Of a stretch of 64,000 nt of DNA, positions 33,815 to 42,588 are shown in pieces. The stretch's first letter is position 1. Each line of letters opens with the position of its first letter. Source of the DNA: Amycolatopsis xylanica (GTDB lineage Bacteria > Actinomycetota > Actinomycetes > Mycobacteriales > Pseudonocardiaceae); contig NZ_FNON01000002.1 of the NCBI RefSeq assembly GCF_900107045.1, positions 372,001 through 436,000 on the forward strand, in the 5' to 3' direction. The notes below the pieces were generated by a model. It was not told where the DNA came from. It worked only from the letters and a program-made list of their open reading frames with translations, and made no database searches. A program made the translations under genes and the position numbers.

Positions 33815-35871
33815 TTGGTCTCCAACACGGCCTCGGCGGGCGCGAGCCCGGACAACCGGCCGATCAGCATCGCGCGGACCGCGGTCCGCACTCGCTCACC
33901 GACCTCTTCTTCGGTGCCGTCGGCGTCGACCACGACGTAGCGGTCGGGGTCGGCCTCGGCCATCTCGGTCAGCAGGTGCTGGACCCGCCACTGGTCCTCG
34001 AGGTTGCTCGGCTTGACCTGCGCGACCGTGCCGGGGTCGGCGTCGAGCAGGACGGTGATGTCGGGACGCAGCCGCCCGGTCGCCCAGTCGGCGAGCGCTT
34101 CGAGCTCGTCGGTGTCGAGCCCGGCGACGGCGGACAGGTGTGCGAGCGGCGAGTCGACGAACCGCTCCATCACGACGACCGAGCCCGCGTCGAGCGCGGG
34201 CTGGACGTCGCGTTCGACGATGTCCGCGCGCACCGCGGCCGCGGCCAGCGCCTGAGCGCGGGCGCCGGTCAGCGAAGCGCCGGAAACGAGGGAGACCAAG
34301 CGCTGATCGTCCAAGGCCGGGTCGGCGGCCAGCACGACCGGGCGGGTGCCGGCGCGCAGCCATTCGGCGAGCCGCGACGCCTGGTTGGCCGTGTTGATGA
34401 CCGTGGTGCCCTCGACCGCGATGAGCAGGCCGTTCACCCGGCGCGGGCGCCTGCGCAGTGCGTTGCGCAGGTCGGTCAGGATCGGCTCGGTGCGGCGCGA
34501 GTCCATCTGCCGGTAGGCGATGATGCCGAACAGCGAGGCCAGCAGCGCGCCGCCGATCATCACCGGGCGGGTGCCGTCGATGATGATCTCGCCGCCCCAG
34601 CCACGCACCTTGGTGGGCGCGACCAGGCCGACCAGCAACGGCACCAGTGCCAGCGAGCCGCCGAGCACCACCTTGAGCAGTGACTGGTAGATCGCGTTGA
34701 TCCGGCCGCGGATGGAGTCCTCGATCTGCGAGCCGATGATCGTGATGCCGGTCAGGAACGCGATGCCCGCGCAGGCGCCGACCAGCGACACCGCGACCAG
34801 CGACACGGACAGATGCGGCGAGAGGCCGACCAGCAGCAGCGCGATCCCGGCGAAGACGATCGCGACGCCGAACAGCCGGTCATGCGGCAGCCTCCTGGCC
34901 AGCTTCGGCGCGCTGCCCATGCCGACCACCAGCCCGAGGAAGACGCAGCCGACCAGCAACCCGAACGCCGACTGGCCGGCGCCGAGGCTGTTCGCGTACG
35001 TCTGGCCAGAGCCGACGACCGCGCCGCCCGCGGCGAACGCGCCGGTCATGCCGATCAGCAGGCCACGGACCAGCGGGGTGCTCTTGATGAACTTGACGGC
35101 GTCGGAGAACATCGCGCGGATACCCGGCGAGTCGTCCTTTTCGGACTTCTCCTTGGCACGGGGCGAATCGTGGACGCCGCGAAGCGAAAGCTCGGGGATC
35201 CTGGTCAGGATCGTGAGCGCGCTGGTGAGGTAGAGGACGCAGGCGACGCCGAGCACGATCTTGAGGGGCCCGTGGTCGCCGAACAACGTGGACGGCAGGT
35301 GCAGCGTGGTCTTCGCGCCGGTGATGATCGAGAACAGGCCCAGTCCGGTGACCACCGAGATGCCGTAGGTCATCACGAGGCCCAGCTGGCCCGCGGTCTC
35401 CACCTGGATCGGCCGGCGCAGCAGGTTGGGCACCGCCGCGTCCTTCGCCGGGATCCACATGATCGCCGCCGAGCTGACGGCGAAACCGCTCAGGTAGATC
35501 CAGATCGGCGAGTCGAAGACGATGACCGAGAACAGCAGGGCCGCGCGCAGCACGTCGGCGACGACCATGATCTTGCGGCGGTCGAAGCGGTCGGCCAGCA
35601 GGCCGCCGATCGGCGCGAACAGCAGGCCGGGCAGCAGGTTCGCCAGCACCACGCTGCTGAACGCGAAGTTCTTCGCGGTGTAGCTGCTCGCGATGCTGTT
35701 GGCGAGCCCGGCGAGGCCGAACAGCATCATCCAGTCGGCGGTGCTGCACAGATACGTGACGCCCCAGAGCCGCCGGAACGGCTTGATCGCCAGCACCCGC
35801 CTGACCCGGTGGATGGTGGATGCGTCAGAACCCGCCGGCCCGCCGGAGCCGACGTCAGGCACTGTCCGCAC
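33811..35871 (-). CDS. MFS transporter fused to a degenerate dTMP-kinase domain
   Basis: 686 residues from GTG 35871. Residues 40-450 form about 12 membrane helices of the MFS type. Residues 483-686 align with thymidylate kinase (LIAVEG..., VVVMERFVDSPLAH, LRPDITVLLDADP, ADPDRYVVVDADG). Such fusions beside holB are known in actinobacteria. The P-loop expected as EGxDGxGKST reads EGTTVINTAN, with no lysine, and the usual DRY/DRF is ERF (569-571). The kinase domain is therefore probably inactive and the cell needs another tmk. What the MFS half moves is unknown. Confidence 0.85.
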   Translation of the reverse strand: MRTVPDVGSGGPAGSDASTIHRVRRVLAIKPFRRLWGVTYLCSTADWMMLFGLAGLANSIASSYTAKNFAFSSVVLANLLPGLLFAPIGGLLADRFDRRKIMVVADVLRAALLFSVIVFDSPIWIYLSGFAVSSAAIMWIPAKDAAVPNLLRRPIQVETAGQLGLVMTYGISVVTGLGLFSIITGAKTTLHLPSTLFGDHGPLKIVLGVACVLYLTSALTILTRIPELSLRGVHDSPRAKEKSEKDDSPGIRAMFSDAVKFIKSTPLVRGLLIGMTGAFAAGGAVVGSGQTYANSLGAGQSAFGLLVGCVFLGLVVGMGSAPKLARRLPHDRLFGVAIVFAGIALLLVGLSPHLSVSLVAVSLVGACAGIAFLTGITIIGSQIEDSIRGRINAIYQSLLKVVLGGSLALVPLLVGLVAPTKVRGWGGEIIIDGTRPVMIGGALLASLFGIIAYRQMDSRRTEPILTDLRNALRRRPRRVNGLLIAVEGTTVINTANQASRLAEWLRAGTRPVVLAADPALDDQRLVSLVSGASLTGARAQALAAAAVRADIVERDVQPALDAGSVVVMERFVDSPLAHLSAVAGLDTDELEALADWATGRLRPDITVLLDADPGTVAQVKPSNLEDQWRVQHLLTEMAEADPDRYVVVDADGTEEEVGERVRTAVRAMLIGRLSGLAPAEAVLETK

Positions 35872-35997
35872 ACCCTCGCTGATACGCCCACCCCACTAGT
35901 AACGGCAGCGTCGGCGGACCCCGAGGAGTACCCCGACCGTGTGGCCAGGGTATCCCGGTGGACAGTGCGTGCGCGGGATGGGCCCTTCGGGTGACCG

Positions 35998-36570
35998 TTA
36001 CGAGAAGATGCCGGCGATGCTCCCGAAAAGGCTCACAAGCAGCTGAATCGCCACAATCGCGAAGACGATCATGAGCACCACGGCCACGATCACGCCTGCC
36101 GAGTTCGACGACGGCTTGCTGAGTTTGAGCGTCGGCAGCCTGCGTGACGGCGGCCGCTTCCTGGGCACCTCTTCGTCCTCATCGGACACGGGCTCGGCGG
36201 CGGCCGCGCGGCCCTTCGGCCACTTCGCCTGCCGGAGGATCTGGGGCGTGCGCACCGGCCAGGTCCGCTGCTGCGGCAGCATGCCGAGTGGCTGCTCGAC
36301 GGGGACCTCACCCGGCGTGAACGGTTGCGGCAGCGCCGACGAGGGCGCCGCGCCGTTGCCATCGCCGTTCTTCTGCTCGGCGAGCAGCGCGGCGTTGACC
36401 ATCGCCCGGACGGCATCGGCGTCCGGCTGCACCGGGGTGGCTACCCGAAGACGTGGGTGTTCGTCGCCTGCCTGCGGGCCTGCCCCGGCCAGCCCGGACA
36501 GCGGATCGGCGAACGTGTCCTGCGCCAGGGGTGCGAAAGTGCCGTCTCCATCTGGAGTGCGACCTGTCAT
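35998..36570 (-). CDS. Hypothetical single-pass membrane protein
   Basis: About 190 residues from ATG 36570 (GAGGTGG ribosome site). The N-terminal 150 residues are Pro/Ala-rich and cytosolic, with an acidic/basic stretch (DEDEEVPRKRPPSRR). One C-terminal membrane helix follows (GVIVAVVLMIVFAIVAIQLLV), leaving a short SLFGSIAGIFS end. This is a tail-anchored design. No family recognised. It starts 14 bp after the end of the neighbouring membrane-protein gene and probably shares its transcript. Confidence 0.65.
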   Translation of the reverse strand: MTGRTPDGDGTFAPLAQDTFADPLSGLAGAGPQAGDEHPRLRVATPVQPDADAVRAMVNAALLAEQKNGDGNGAAPSSALPQPFTPGEVPVEQPLGMLPQQRTWPVRTPQILRQAKWPKGRAAAAEPVSDEDEEVPRKRPPSRRLPTLKLSKPSSNSAGVIVAVVLMIVFAIVAIQLLVSLFGSIAGIFS

Positions 36571-36583
36571 CGTGACCACCTCA

Positions 36584-37804
36584 CTACGGAATGTCGTGCC
36601 CTTCCAGGGTAGTGGGCGGCGTCGATTCCACATCCACCCAACGGACCAGATACGCGTCACGAGCGGCGAGACTTTTGGCCACTTCGTCAAGTAACGGTTC
36701 GAAAAATGCTTGACGATAGCGGGTGTCCGTCGCCGTCGAAGCCGCGAAGTACAGCCCGGAGAAGCCGCCGAGGAACAGCGAGACCTGCACCAATGCCGAC
36801 TTGACCGGCAGCGGGACGCCGAACAGCGAGCCGGGACCCGACTCGCGGCCCGCGTACAACGTGATCACCTCGGGCTGGAGGATCAATGCGCCGAAGATGA
36901 TGAAAAACAAGAAAACAAGGACCGCGAATGCCACTATCTGGACGGCTTCGGTGAAAAAAAGGACGAGCAGGACGTTCAGCCGCTCCGAAATTCTCAATTC
37001 TTGACTACGCTCGGTGATCTTCGCATTTTCGAATGGAGTACCCCGGAGCAGCGCTGATCGATCTCGTAGCGGACGGTGTCCGGACCGCAGCTCGCGCATC
37101 TCGTCGACGAGCATCCCGGCGAGGAACGCGGCGCCCACCGCGCCGAGGAAGAGCAGCGCCATCCACAGCTGGAACCGGCTCAGCCGCTCCACTGCCTGCC
37201 AGAGCTCGGCGGTGAAGAAGCTGAACAGCACCACCAGCAGCATCAGCGGCAGCGCCCGCGACGCCAGCGACCCGATCGTCTTGACCTGGTCGAGCGCGCT
37301 GCGCGCCGCCCACACCAGTATCGAGCCGATCCCGATCCTGACCAGCAGGTTCAGCCCGATCGCGATAGCCGCGTTCTGCCCCACGAAAGCCCAGTACGCG
37401 TTCTCGAGGCCGGTGACCTTCTCGAGCAGAGGCACGCCGAACACCCACAGCGCCACGAGCACGACCGCGGTGATCCGCTGTGTCCGCTCCGGCTTGGTGT
37501 CCAGCCACCTCGCCATGAGCCAGCCCGCGACCGCCGGAACGGTGGCCGCCGCGAGCAGCAACGCCAGCACACCCACGGCGTACCCGGTGCTGCCCTCGTC
37601 CGAGACATTGAGCCGGTGGAGCAGGTACGCGCCCAGCGGCTCGAGCAGGAGCAGGTAGACCTGGGCTGGCGCGGACCGGCGGAGCACGGCCCGCTTGCGC
37701 CGCGACCGCTCGACCACGAACGGCAGCCCCCGCCGCCGGAACCACGCCTCGGCGGCGCTGCGCTCATGGTCTGACGGTCGTCGGCGTCCCCTCACCGCGC
37801 CCAT
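36584..37804 (-). CDS. Hypothetical polytopic membrane protein
   Basis: 406 residues with about eight hydrophobic helices between residues 45 and 370, and an Arg-rich N-terminus (RGRRRPSDHER, SRRKRAVLRR). A cytosolic loop near 235-275 (MRELRSGHRPLRDRSALLRG) is polar. I do not recognise the family; no transporter motif is evident. The last ~35 residues are soluble and acidic. Likely the first gene of a two-gene unit with the tail-anchored protein downstream. Confidence 0.7.
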   Translation of the reverse strand: MGAVRGRRRPSDHERSAAEAWFRRRGLPFVVERSRRKRAVLRRSAPAQVYLLLLEPLGAYLLHRLNVSDEGSTGYAVGVLALLLAAATVPAVAGWLMARWLDTKPERTQRITAVVLVALWVFGVPLLEKVTGLENAYWAFVGQNAAIAIGLNLLVRIGIGSILVWAARSALDQVKTIGSLASRALPLMLLVVLFSFFTAELWQAVERLSRFQLWMALLFLGAVGAAFLAGMLVDEMRELRSGHRPLRDRSALLRGTPFENAKITERSQELRISERLNVLLVLFFTEAVQIVAFAVLVFLFFIIFGALILQPEVITLYAGRESGPGSLFGVPLPVKSALVQVSLFLGGFSGLYFAASTATDTRYRQAFFEPLLDEVAKSLAARDAYLVRWVDVESTPPTTLEGHDIP

Positions 37805-37838
37805 CCTGGCTCACGCCCGCCGCCGTTCGCGACCGCCA

Positions 37839-38636
37839 TCAGGGAAGGCGGGATCGACCTCCTTCCACGCTGATGCGGAAGAAGGTCTCGCACATCTCGT
37901 CGGTCATGCCGATCAGGAGCAGCTCGCGCGAGCGGTCGCCGCCGCCCCACTCGGCCAGCGCGTAGCGGCCGATGTCGGTGTCGACCAGCACGAAGCCGTG
38001 CTCGGGGAACTCGGCGCAGAGACCACCGAAGGCGACCAGGTCGATCACCGTGGTGCCGCTGCGCGGGCGCTCGAGCAGGTCCATCACCTCGTCGACCTTG
38101 CCGGAGTGGGCGACGTCGATGGTGCCGTCCTCGCTGACCGGCACGCGGACCATCGCCGCGCGACCCGGCGGGGCCTTCGGCAGGCGGGCGACGATCTCCT
38201 CGGGCAGGCGCACGTCGGCGCCGCCCTTGAAGTCCCAGCGCCGGTCGGGATGGCGGACCTGCACGAGCAGGCCGCCCTCGTCGTCGGAGTACGCGCGCAG
38301 GTCGAGCACCCCGGGAAGGTCCTCGTACACGCCGGTGAGCACCGCGCGGACCGAACCACGCAGCAGCACCGAGAAGAACTGGAAGCCGCTCTCGTTCAGC
38401 TCGCCGTGCTCACCGGCGCCCATCTCCTCGAGGAAGATCGCGCGCTGGATGTGGCGCTCGGCGTCGGCGATGAGGTCGGCCGGGTCCTCGGAGTAGACGC
38501 CGAACCGGATCTCGTCGTCCGTCAGGTCCGGCTGGTACTGGTCGAAGATCGAGTGCCGCTCCGGAACGGCGGCCAGCACCGGGCCAGCCGCCAGCTCCAT
38601 CAGGCCGGTGACCGTGCCGGCGATCAGCTCACGCAT
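37839..38636 (-). CDS. EspG-like protein (first of pair near topA)
   Basis: 265 residues, soluble and acidic. The C-terminal GFVLVDTDIGRYALAEWGGGDR resembles the EspG strand motif (DTxxGRYL), and the middle (PPGRAAMVRVPVSEDG) matches the EspG VSVP strand. The N-terminal WE...SHG motifs of typical EspG proteins are missing, so homology is only suggested. It starts 8 nt before the end of the upstream paralogue, so the two are coupled. A chaperone or anti-aggregation role for an ESX client is possible; no PE/PPE gene is adjacent. Confidence 0.45.
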   Translation of the reverse strand: MRELIAGTVTGLMELAAGPVLAAVPERHSIFDQYQPDLTDDEIRFGVYSEDPADLIADAERHIQRAIFLEEMGAGEHGELNESGFQFFSVLLRGSVRAVLTGVYEDLPGVLDLRAYSDDEGGLLVQVRHPDRRWDFKGGADVRLPEEIVARLPKAPPGRAAMVRVPVSEDGTIDVAHSGKVDEVMDLLERPRSGTTVIDLVAFGGLCAEFPEHGFVLVDTDIGRYALAEWGGGDRSRELLLIGMTDEMCETFFRISVEGGRSRLP

Positions 38637-39414
38637 GACGCCTCACCGACTCCGCGATCCAGCGCTCGGCGTGCGAGCGGGAGGCCGGGCACCACCAGAT
38701 GGTCCAGCGGCGGTCGCCGTCGAGCGACGCGCTGAACAGGTACCGGCCGAGATCGTTGTCGACCAGTCCGAACGCGCCGTGCGGGTACTCCGCGCAGACG
38801 GCGTCGCGGACCGTGAGGTCGACCAGCACCGTGCCGAGCCTCGGCCGCGCGACCGCCTCGCGCATCGCGGCCAGCGCCTCATGCTGATCCGGTTCGATCA
38901 GGCCGTGCTCGTCGGCCTGGATCACGACGATCTCGCCGGGCCCCGGCTCGCGCTCCGGCAGGCCATCGAACACCCAGCCGGGCAGCGTGCTCAAGAAACC
39001 GGCACGCAGCCTCGCCTGGTCGCCGGCCTTGCTGAGCACGGTCGTGAAGTCCTCGTCACCGAAGAAGCGCACCTCCCACGGCTCGCGCCGCTCGGCGAAC
39101 ACCCCGGTGACCACGCCGCGGATGAACCCGCCGCGCAGCGCCCGGTACAGCCCGATCGCCTCCGGCGTGACCTGCCCGCCAGGCGCGAGCCCGAGCACGG
39201 ACATACCGGTCACGAACCGCAGGTACTCCTCGACCTCGGCGACGAGATCGCGGTCGCGCGGCGGCACGCACTCCTCAAGACAGGCGGGGACCTGGAACTG
39301 CGGATCGAAGAACTCCATGACCGACGGCCGCTCCGGAACCTCCGCCCGGATCGGGGCGACCACTTCGTCGATGACGTCAAAGACAGCCAGTGTCGAGTTG
39401 CTCACGGGATCCAT
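38629..39414 (-). CDS. EspG-like protein (second of pair near topA)
   Basis: About 261 residues from ATG 39414; an in-frame ATG at 39435 also exists. It is paralogous to the next gene: both share an N-terminal PERxS...F motif, a central GxxRGVVTGVF/VRAVLTGVY segment, and a C-terminal CAEYPHGAFGLVDNDLGRYL, close to CAEFPEHGFVLVDTDIGRYA. The DxxxGRYL strand again recalls EspG. No membrane segments or signal peptide. Function unproven. The topA terminator lies immediately upstream, so the pair has its own promoter or weak read-through. Confidence 0.45.
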   Translation of the reverse strand: MDPVSNSTLAVFDVIDEVVAPIRAEVPERPSVMEFFDPQFQVPACLEECVPPRDRDLVAEVEEYLRFVTGMSVLGLAPGGQVTPEAIGLYRALRGGFIRGVVTGVFAERREPWEVRFFGDEDFTTVLSKAGDQARLRAGFLSTLPGWVFDGLPEREPGPGEIVVIQADEHGLIEPDQHEALAAMREAVARPRLGTVLVDLTVRDAVCAEYPHGAFGLVDNDLGRYLFSASLDGDRRWTIWWCPASRSHAERWIAESVRRHA

Positions 39415-39446
39415 TAAACACCCTGGCACCGACAATTTTTCGCACG

Positions 39447-39491
39447 AACGTTCGAACCCACCCGAGTGGGTTTCGGGTGGGTTCGAACGTT
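39447..39491. terminator. Strong hairpin terminator after topA
   Basis: A perfect 18-bp stem AACGTTCGAACCCACCCG / CGGGTGGGTTCGAACGTT with a 9-nt loop, ending 3 bp from the topA stop codon. On the minus strand, GTGCGAAAAATTGTCGG follows, giving a short T/A-rich tail. Confidence 0.85.
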
Positions 39492-39493
39492 GA

Positions 39494-42334
39494 CTACTTG
39501 GCCGTCTTGGAAGCCGCGGGCTTCTTCGCCGCGGCCGGTTTCTTGGCGGCCGTGGTCTTCGCGGCGGCGGGCTTGCGGGCAGGCGCCTTGCGCTTCGGGG
39601 CCGGGCCCTTGGCGCGCTTCTCGGCGAGCAGCTCGGAGGCGCGCTCCGGGGTCAGCTCCTCGATGCTGTCGGCCTTCCGCAGGGTCGCGTTGAATTCCCC
39701 GTCGGTGACGTACGGGCCGAACCGCCCGTCCTTGACCACCATCGGCTTGCCCGACACCGGGTCCTCGCCCAGCTCCTTCAGCGGCGGCTTCGCCGTCGCC
39801 GACCGGCCACGCTGCTTCGGCTGCGCGTAGATCGCCAGCGCCGCCTCGAGCGTGATGTCGAAGAGCTGGTCCTCGGTCTCCAGCGAGCGCGAGTCCGTGC
39901 CCTTCTTCAGGTACGGCCCGTAGCGCCCGTTCTGCGCGGTGATCTCGTCGCCGGACTCCGGGTCCTTGCCCACCACGCGCGGCAGCGAAAGCAGCTTGAG
40001 CGCGTCGTCGAGCGTGACGCTCTCGATCGCCATCGACTTGAACAGCGAGCCGGTGCGCGGCTTCGGCTGCTTCGCCTTGTGCGCCTTCTTCTGCGCGGCT
40101 GTCGCGCCCTCCGGCAGCTCCTCCGGCTCGGGCAGCACCTCGGTCACGTACGGCCCGAACCGGCCGTCCTTGGCGACGATCTCGTGCCCGCTCACCGGGT
40201 CGGTGCCCAGCACGCGGCCCTCCTGCGGGGTGGCGAACAGCTTCTCCGCCAGCTCCAGCGAGAGCTCGTCGGGCGGCGTGCCCTCCGGCAGGTTCGCGCG
40301 CTGCGAGTTCCCGTCGACCTCGCGCTCCAGGTAGGGCCCGTAGCGGCCGACGCGCACGACGATCGTGTGCCCGTCCGCGTCGCTGAACAGCGGGATCGAG
40401 TTGATCTCGCGGGCGTCGATGTCCTCGACGCTGCCCTCGACCAGCTTCTTGAGCCCGCCGAGACGGCCGATCGAGCCGTCGACGCCCATCTCGCCACCGA
40501 AGTAGAACTTCGACAGCCACAGCGTGCGCTGCTCGTCGCCCGCCGCGATGCGGTCGAGCTCGTCTTCCATGCCCGCGGTGAAGTCGTAGTCGACGAGGCG
40601 CTCGAAGTGGCGCTCCATCAGCCCGATCACGGCGAACGCGACCCAGGACGGGACCAGCGCGGAGCCCTTCATCCACACGTAGCCGCGGTCCTGGATGGTC
40701 TTGATGATCGACGCGTACGTCGACGGGCGGCCGATGCCCAGCTCTTCCAGCTTGCTGACCAGGCTCGGCTCGCTGTAGCGCGCGGGCGGGGACGTGGTGT
40801 GCCCGTCCGGGTTGAGCTCCGATGCGGTCAGGCCTTGGTCCTTGACCAGCTGCGGCAGGCGGCGCTGCTTGTCGTCGGCCTCGCCACCGGTCTCGCTGTC
40901 GACGGCCTCGACGTACGCCTTGAGGAACCCGGCGAAGGTGATCGTGCGGCCCGACGCGGAGAACGTGCACTCCTCGCCGCTGGTCGCCAGCCCGACGATG
41001 CGCACCGACATCGTGGTGCCCTTGGCGTCGGCCATCTGCGAGGCGATCGTGCGCTGCCAGATCATCTCGTACAAGCGGAACTCGTCGGTGTCGAGTTCGC
41101 CCGCGACCTGACCCGGCGTGCGGAAGACCTCGCCAGACGGCCGGATCGCCTCGTGGGCTTCCTGCGCGTTCTTGACCTTGCGGGTGTACTGACGCGGGCT
41201 GGCCGCGACGTACTCCTTGCCGTACAGCTGCGTCGCCTGGCTGCGCGCGGCGCTCAGCGCGGACTCCGACAGCGTCGTGGAGTCGGTACGCATATAAGTG
41301 ATGTAACCGTTTTCGTACAGCCGCTGCGCGATCCGCATGGTGCGCTCGGAGGAGAACCGCATCTTGCGGCCCGCTTCCTGCTGCAGCGTCGAGGTCATGA
41401 ACGGCGCGTACGGCTTGCGCGTGTACGGCTTCTCCTCGACGCTCGCGACCTTGAAGTCACGCCCGTTCAGGCCCTGCGCGAGCCGGATCGCGTCGGCCTC
41501 GGCCAGCACGCGGACCTCGCTCGACGCGGACTTGAGCTGACCGTCCGAGCCGAAGTCACGGCCCGTCGCGAGGCGAGCGCCGTCGACGGCGATGAGCCTG
41601 GCCGGGAAGTTACGGGGAGTCGCGTCCTCGCCGGCGTCCATCGTCGCGGAGATGTCCCAGTACGACGCCGAGGTGAAGCGCATGCGCTCACGCTCACGCT
41701 CGACCACGATGCGCGTCGCGACGGACTGCACGCGGCCAGCCGAGAGCTTCGGCATGACCTTCTTCCACAGGACCGGCGAGACCTCGTAGCCGTAGAGACG
41801 GTCGAGGATCCGGCGGGTCTCCTGCGCGTCGACGAGGTCGCCGTCGAGCTCACGGGTGTCGGCGGCGGCCGCCTGGATGGCCTGCTCGGTGACCTCGTGG
41901 AAGACCATCCGGCGCACCGGGACCTTGGGCTTCAAGGTCTCCAGCAGGTGCCACGCGATGGCCTCGCCCTCGCGGTCGGGGTCCGTGGCGAGGTAAAGCT
42001 CGTCGACGTCCTTCAGCAGCGCCTTCAGCTCGCTGACCTTGGACTTCTTGTCCGGGGTCACGATGTAGAGCGGCTTGAAGTCGTGGTCGACGTCCACGCC
42101 GAGCCTGGCCCACGCCTCACCCTTGTACTGGGCAGGCACGTCGGCAGCGCCGCGCGGCAGGTCGCGGATGTGGCCGACCGAGCTCTCGACGACGTAGTTC
42201 CCGCCGAGGTACGGCGCGATCTTGCGGGCCTTGGTGGGCGACTCGACGATCACCAGCCGGCGACGCCCGGCGCCGTTCCCGGTGTCGCTCTTCTTCGTCC
42301 GTGCTCCAGCCACGCTGTCCCGCTCTCCGCTCAT
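39494..42334 (-). CDS. topA: DNA topoisomerase I
   Basis: Type IA topoisomerase relaxing negative supercoils. About 946 residues from ATG 42334; an upstream ATG at 42361 would add 9. The TOPRIM domain (LVIVESPTKARKI, ATDPDREGEAIAWH) is followed by the catalytic tyrosine in YENGYITYMRTDST. As in mycobacteria, the C-terminus lacks zinc fingers and has repeated D1-D4-type modules (GRYGPYL, GRFGPYV). It ends in a Lys/Ala-rich basic tail (AAKKPAAAKKPAA) that binds DNA. An operator-like dyad lies 32 bp upstream. Confidence 0.97.
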   Translation of the reverse strand: MSGERDSVAGARTKKSDTGNGAGRRRLVIVESPTKARKIAPYLGGNYVVESSVGHIRDLPRGAADVPAQYKGEAWARLGVDVDHDFKPLYIVTPDKKSKVSELKALLKDVDELYLATDPDREGEAIAWHLLETLKPKVPVRRMVFHEVTEQAIQAAAADTRELDGDLVDAQETRRILDRLYGYEVSPVLWKKVMPKLSAGRVQSVATRIVVERERERMRFTSASYWDISATMDAGEDATPRNFPARLIAVDGARLATGRDFGSDGQLKSASSEVRVLAEADAIRLAQGLNGRDFKVASVEEKPYTRKPYAPFMTSTLQQEAGRKMRFSSERTMRIAQRLYENGYITYMRTDSTTLSESALSAARSQATQLYGKEYVAASPRQYTRKVKNAQEAHEAIRPSGEVFRTPGQVAGELDTDEFRLYEMIWQRTIASQMADAKGTTMSVRIVGLATSGEECTFSASGRTITFAGFLKAYVEAVDSETGGEADDKQRRLPQLVKDQGLTASELNPDGHTTSPPARYSEPSLVSKLEELGIGRPSTYASIIKTIQDRGYVWMKGSALVPSWVAFAVIGLMERHFERLVDYDFTAGMEDELDRIAAGDEQRTLWLSKFYFGGEMGVDGSIGRLGGLKKLVEGSVEDIDAREINSIPLFSDADGHTIVVRVGRYGPYLEREVDGNSQRANLPEGTPPDELSLELAEKLFATPQEGRVLGTDPVSGHEIVAKDGRFGPYVTEVLPEPEELPEGATAAQKKAHKAKQPKPRTGSLFKSMAIESVTLDDALKLLSLPRVVGKDPESGDEITAQNGRYGPYLKKGTDSRSLETEDQLFDITLEAALAIYAQPKQRGRSATAKPPLKELGEDPVSGKPMVVKDGRFGPYVTDGEFNATLRKADSIEELTPERASELLAEKRAKGPAPKRKAPARKPAAAKTTAAKKPAAAKKPAASKTAK

Positions 42335-42365
42335 TCCGCTGTTCGACCAGTCAGTGTGCACCGCC

Positions 42366-42379
42366 TGACCGGGCGGTCA
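42366..42379. promoter_or_regulatory. Dyad upstream of topA
   Basis: TGACCG-GG-CGGTCA, a perfect 6-bp inverted repeat 32 bp from the topA start. It is a possible repressor site; no factor can be assigned. Confidence 0.35.
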
Positions 42380-42461
42380 ACGCCCAGGTAGGGCAACACG
42401 CCGACCGGCTCATGCCAAGCGCATCGCCGTTGACCTCGGCAATGTTTCCTTTCCAGAGCTA

Positions 42462-42483
42462 GCACGTGATGTCGCACACGTGC
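42462..42483. promoter_or_regulatory. Dyad upstream of the secreted protease
   Basis: GCACGTG-N8-CACGTGC, a perfect 7-bp inverted repeat about 105 bp before the protease ATG, between divergent genes. A regulator binding site is plausible; the factor is unknown. Confidence 0.4.
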
Positions 42484-42588
42484 CCGCCGGGGGTATCGGT
42501 AGCGACTCGCATACCCTCCGTTCGACGGTGGTGGGCGTCACAGGTCGCCGCTTGACTGACTACCACACGCGACCGGAAGGAACCCACG

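Noticed and set aside
39447-39491. tRNA T-arm (GGTTCGAAC)
   Set aside because: The sequence is one arm of a perfect 18-bp hairpin after topA; there is no cloverleaf around it.
40079-42391. Long plus-strand open frame opposite topA
   Set aside because: Shadow frame with Arg/Val/Asp-rich random composition; topA is unambiguous.
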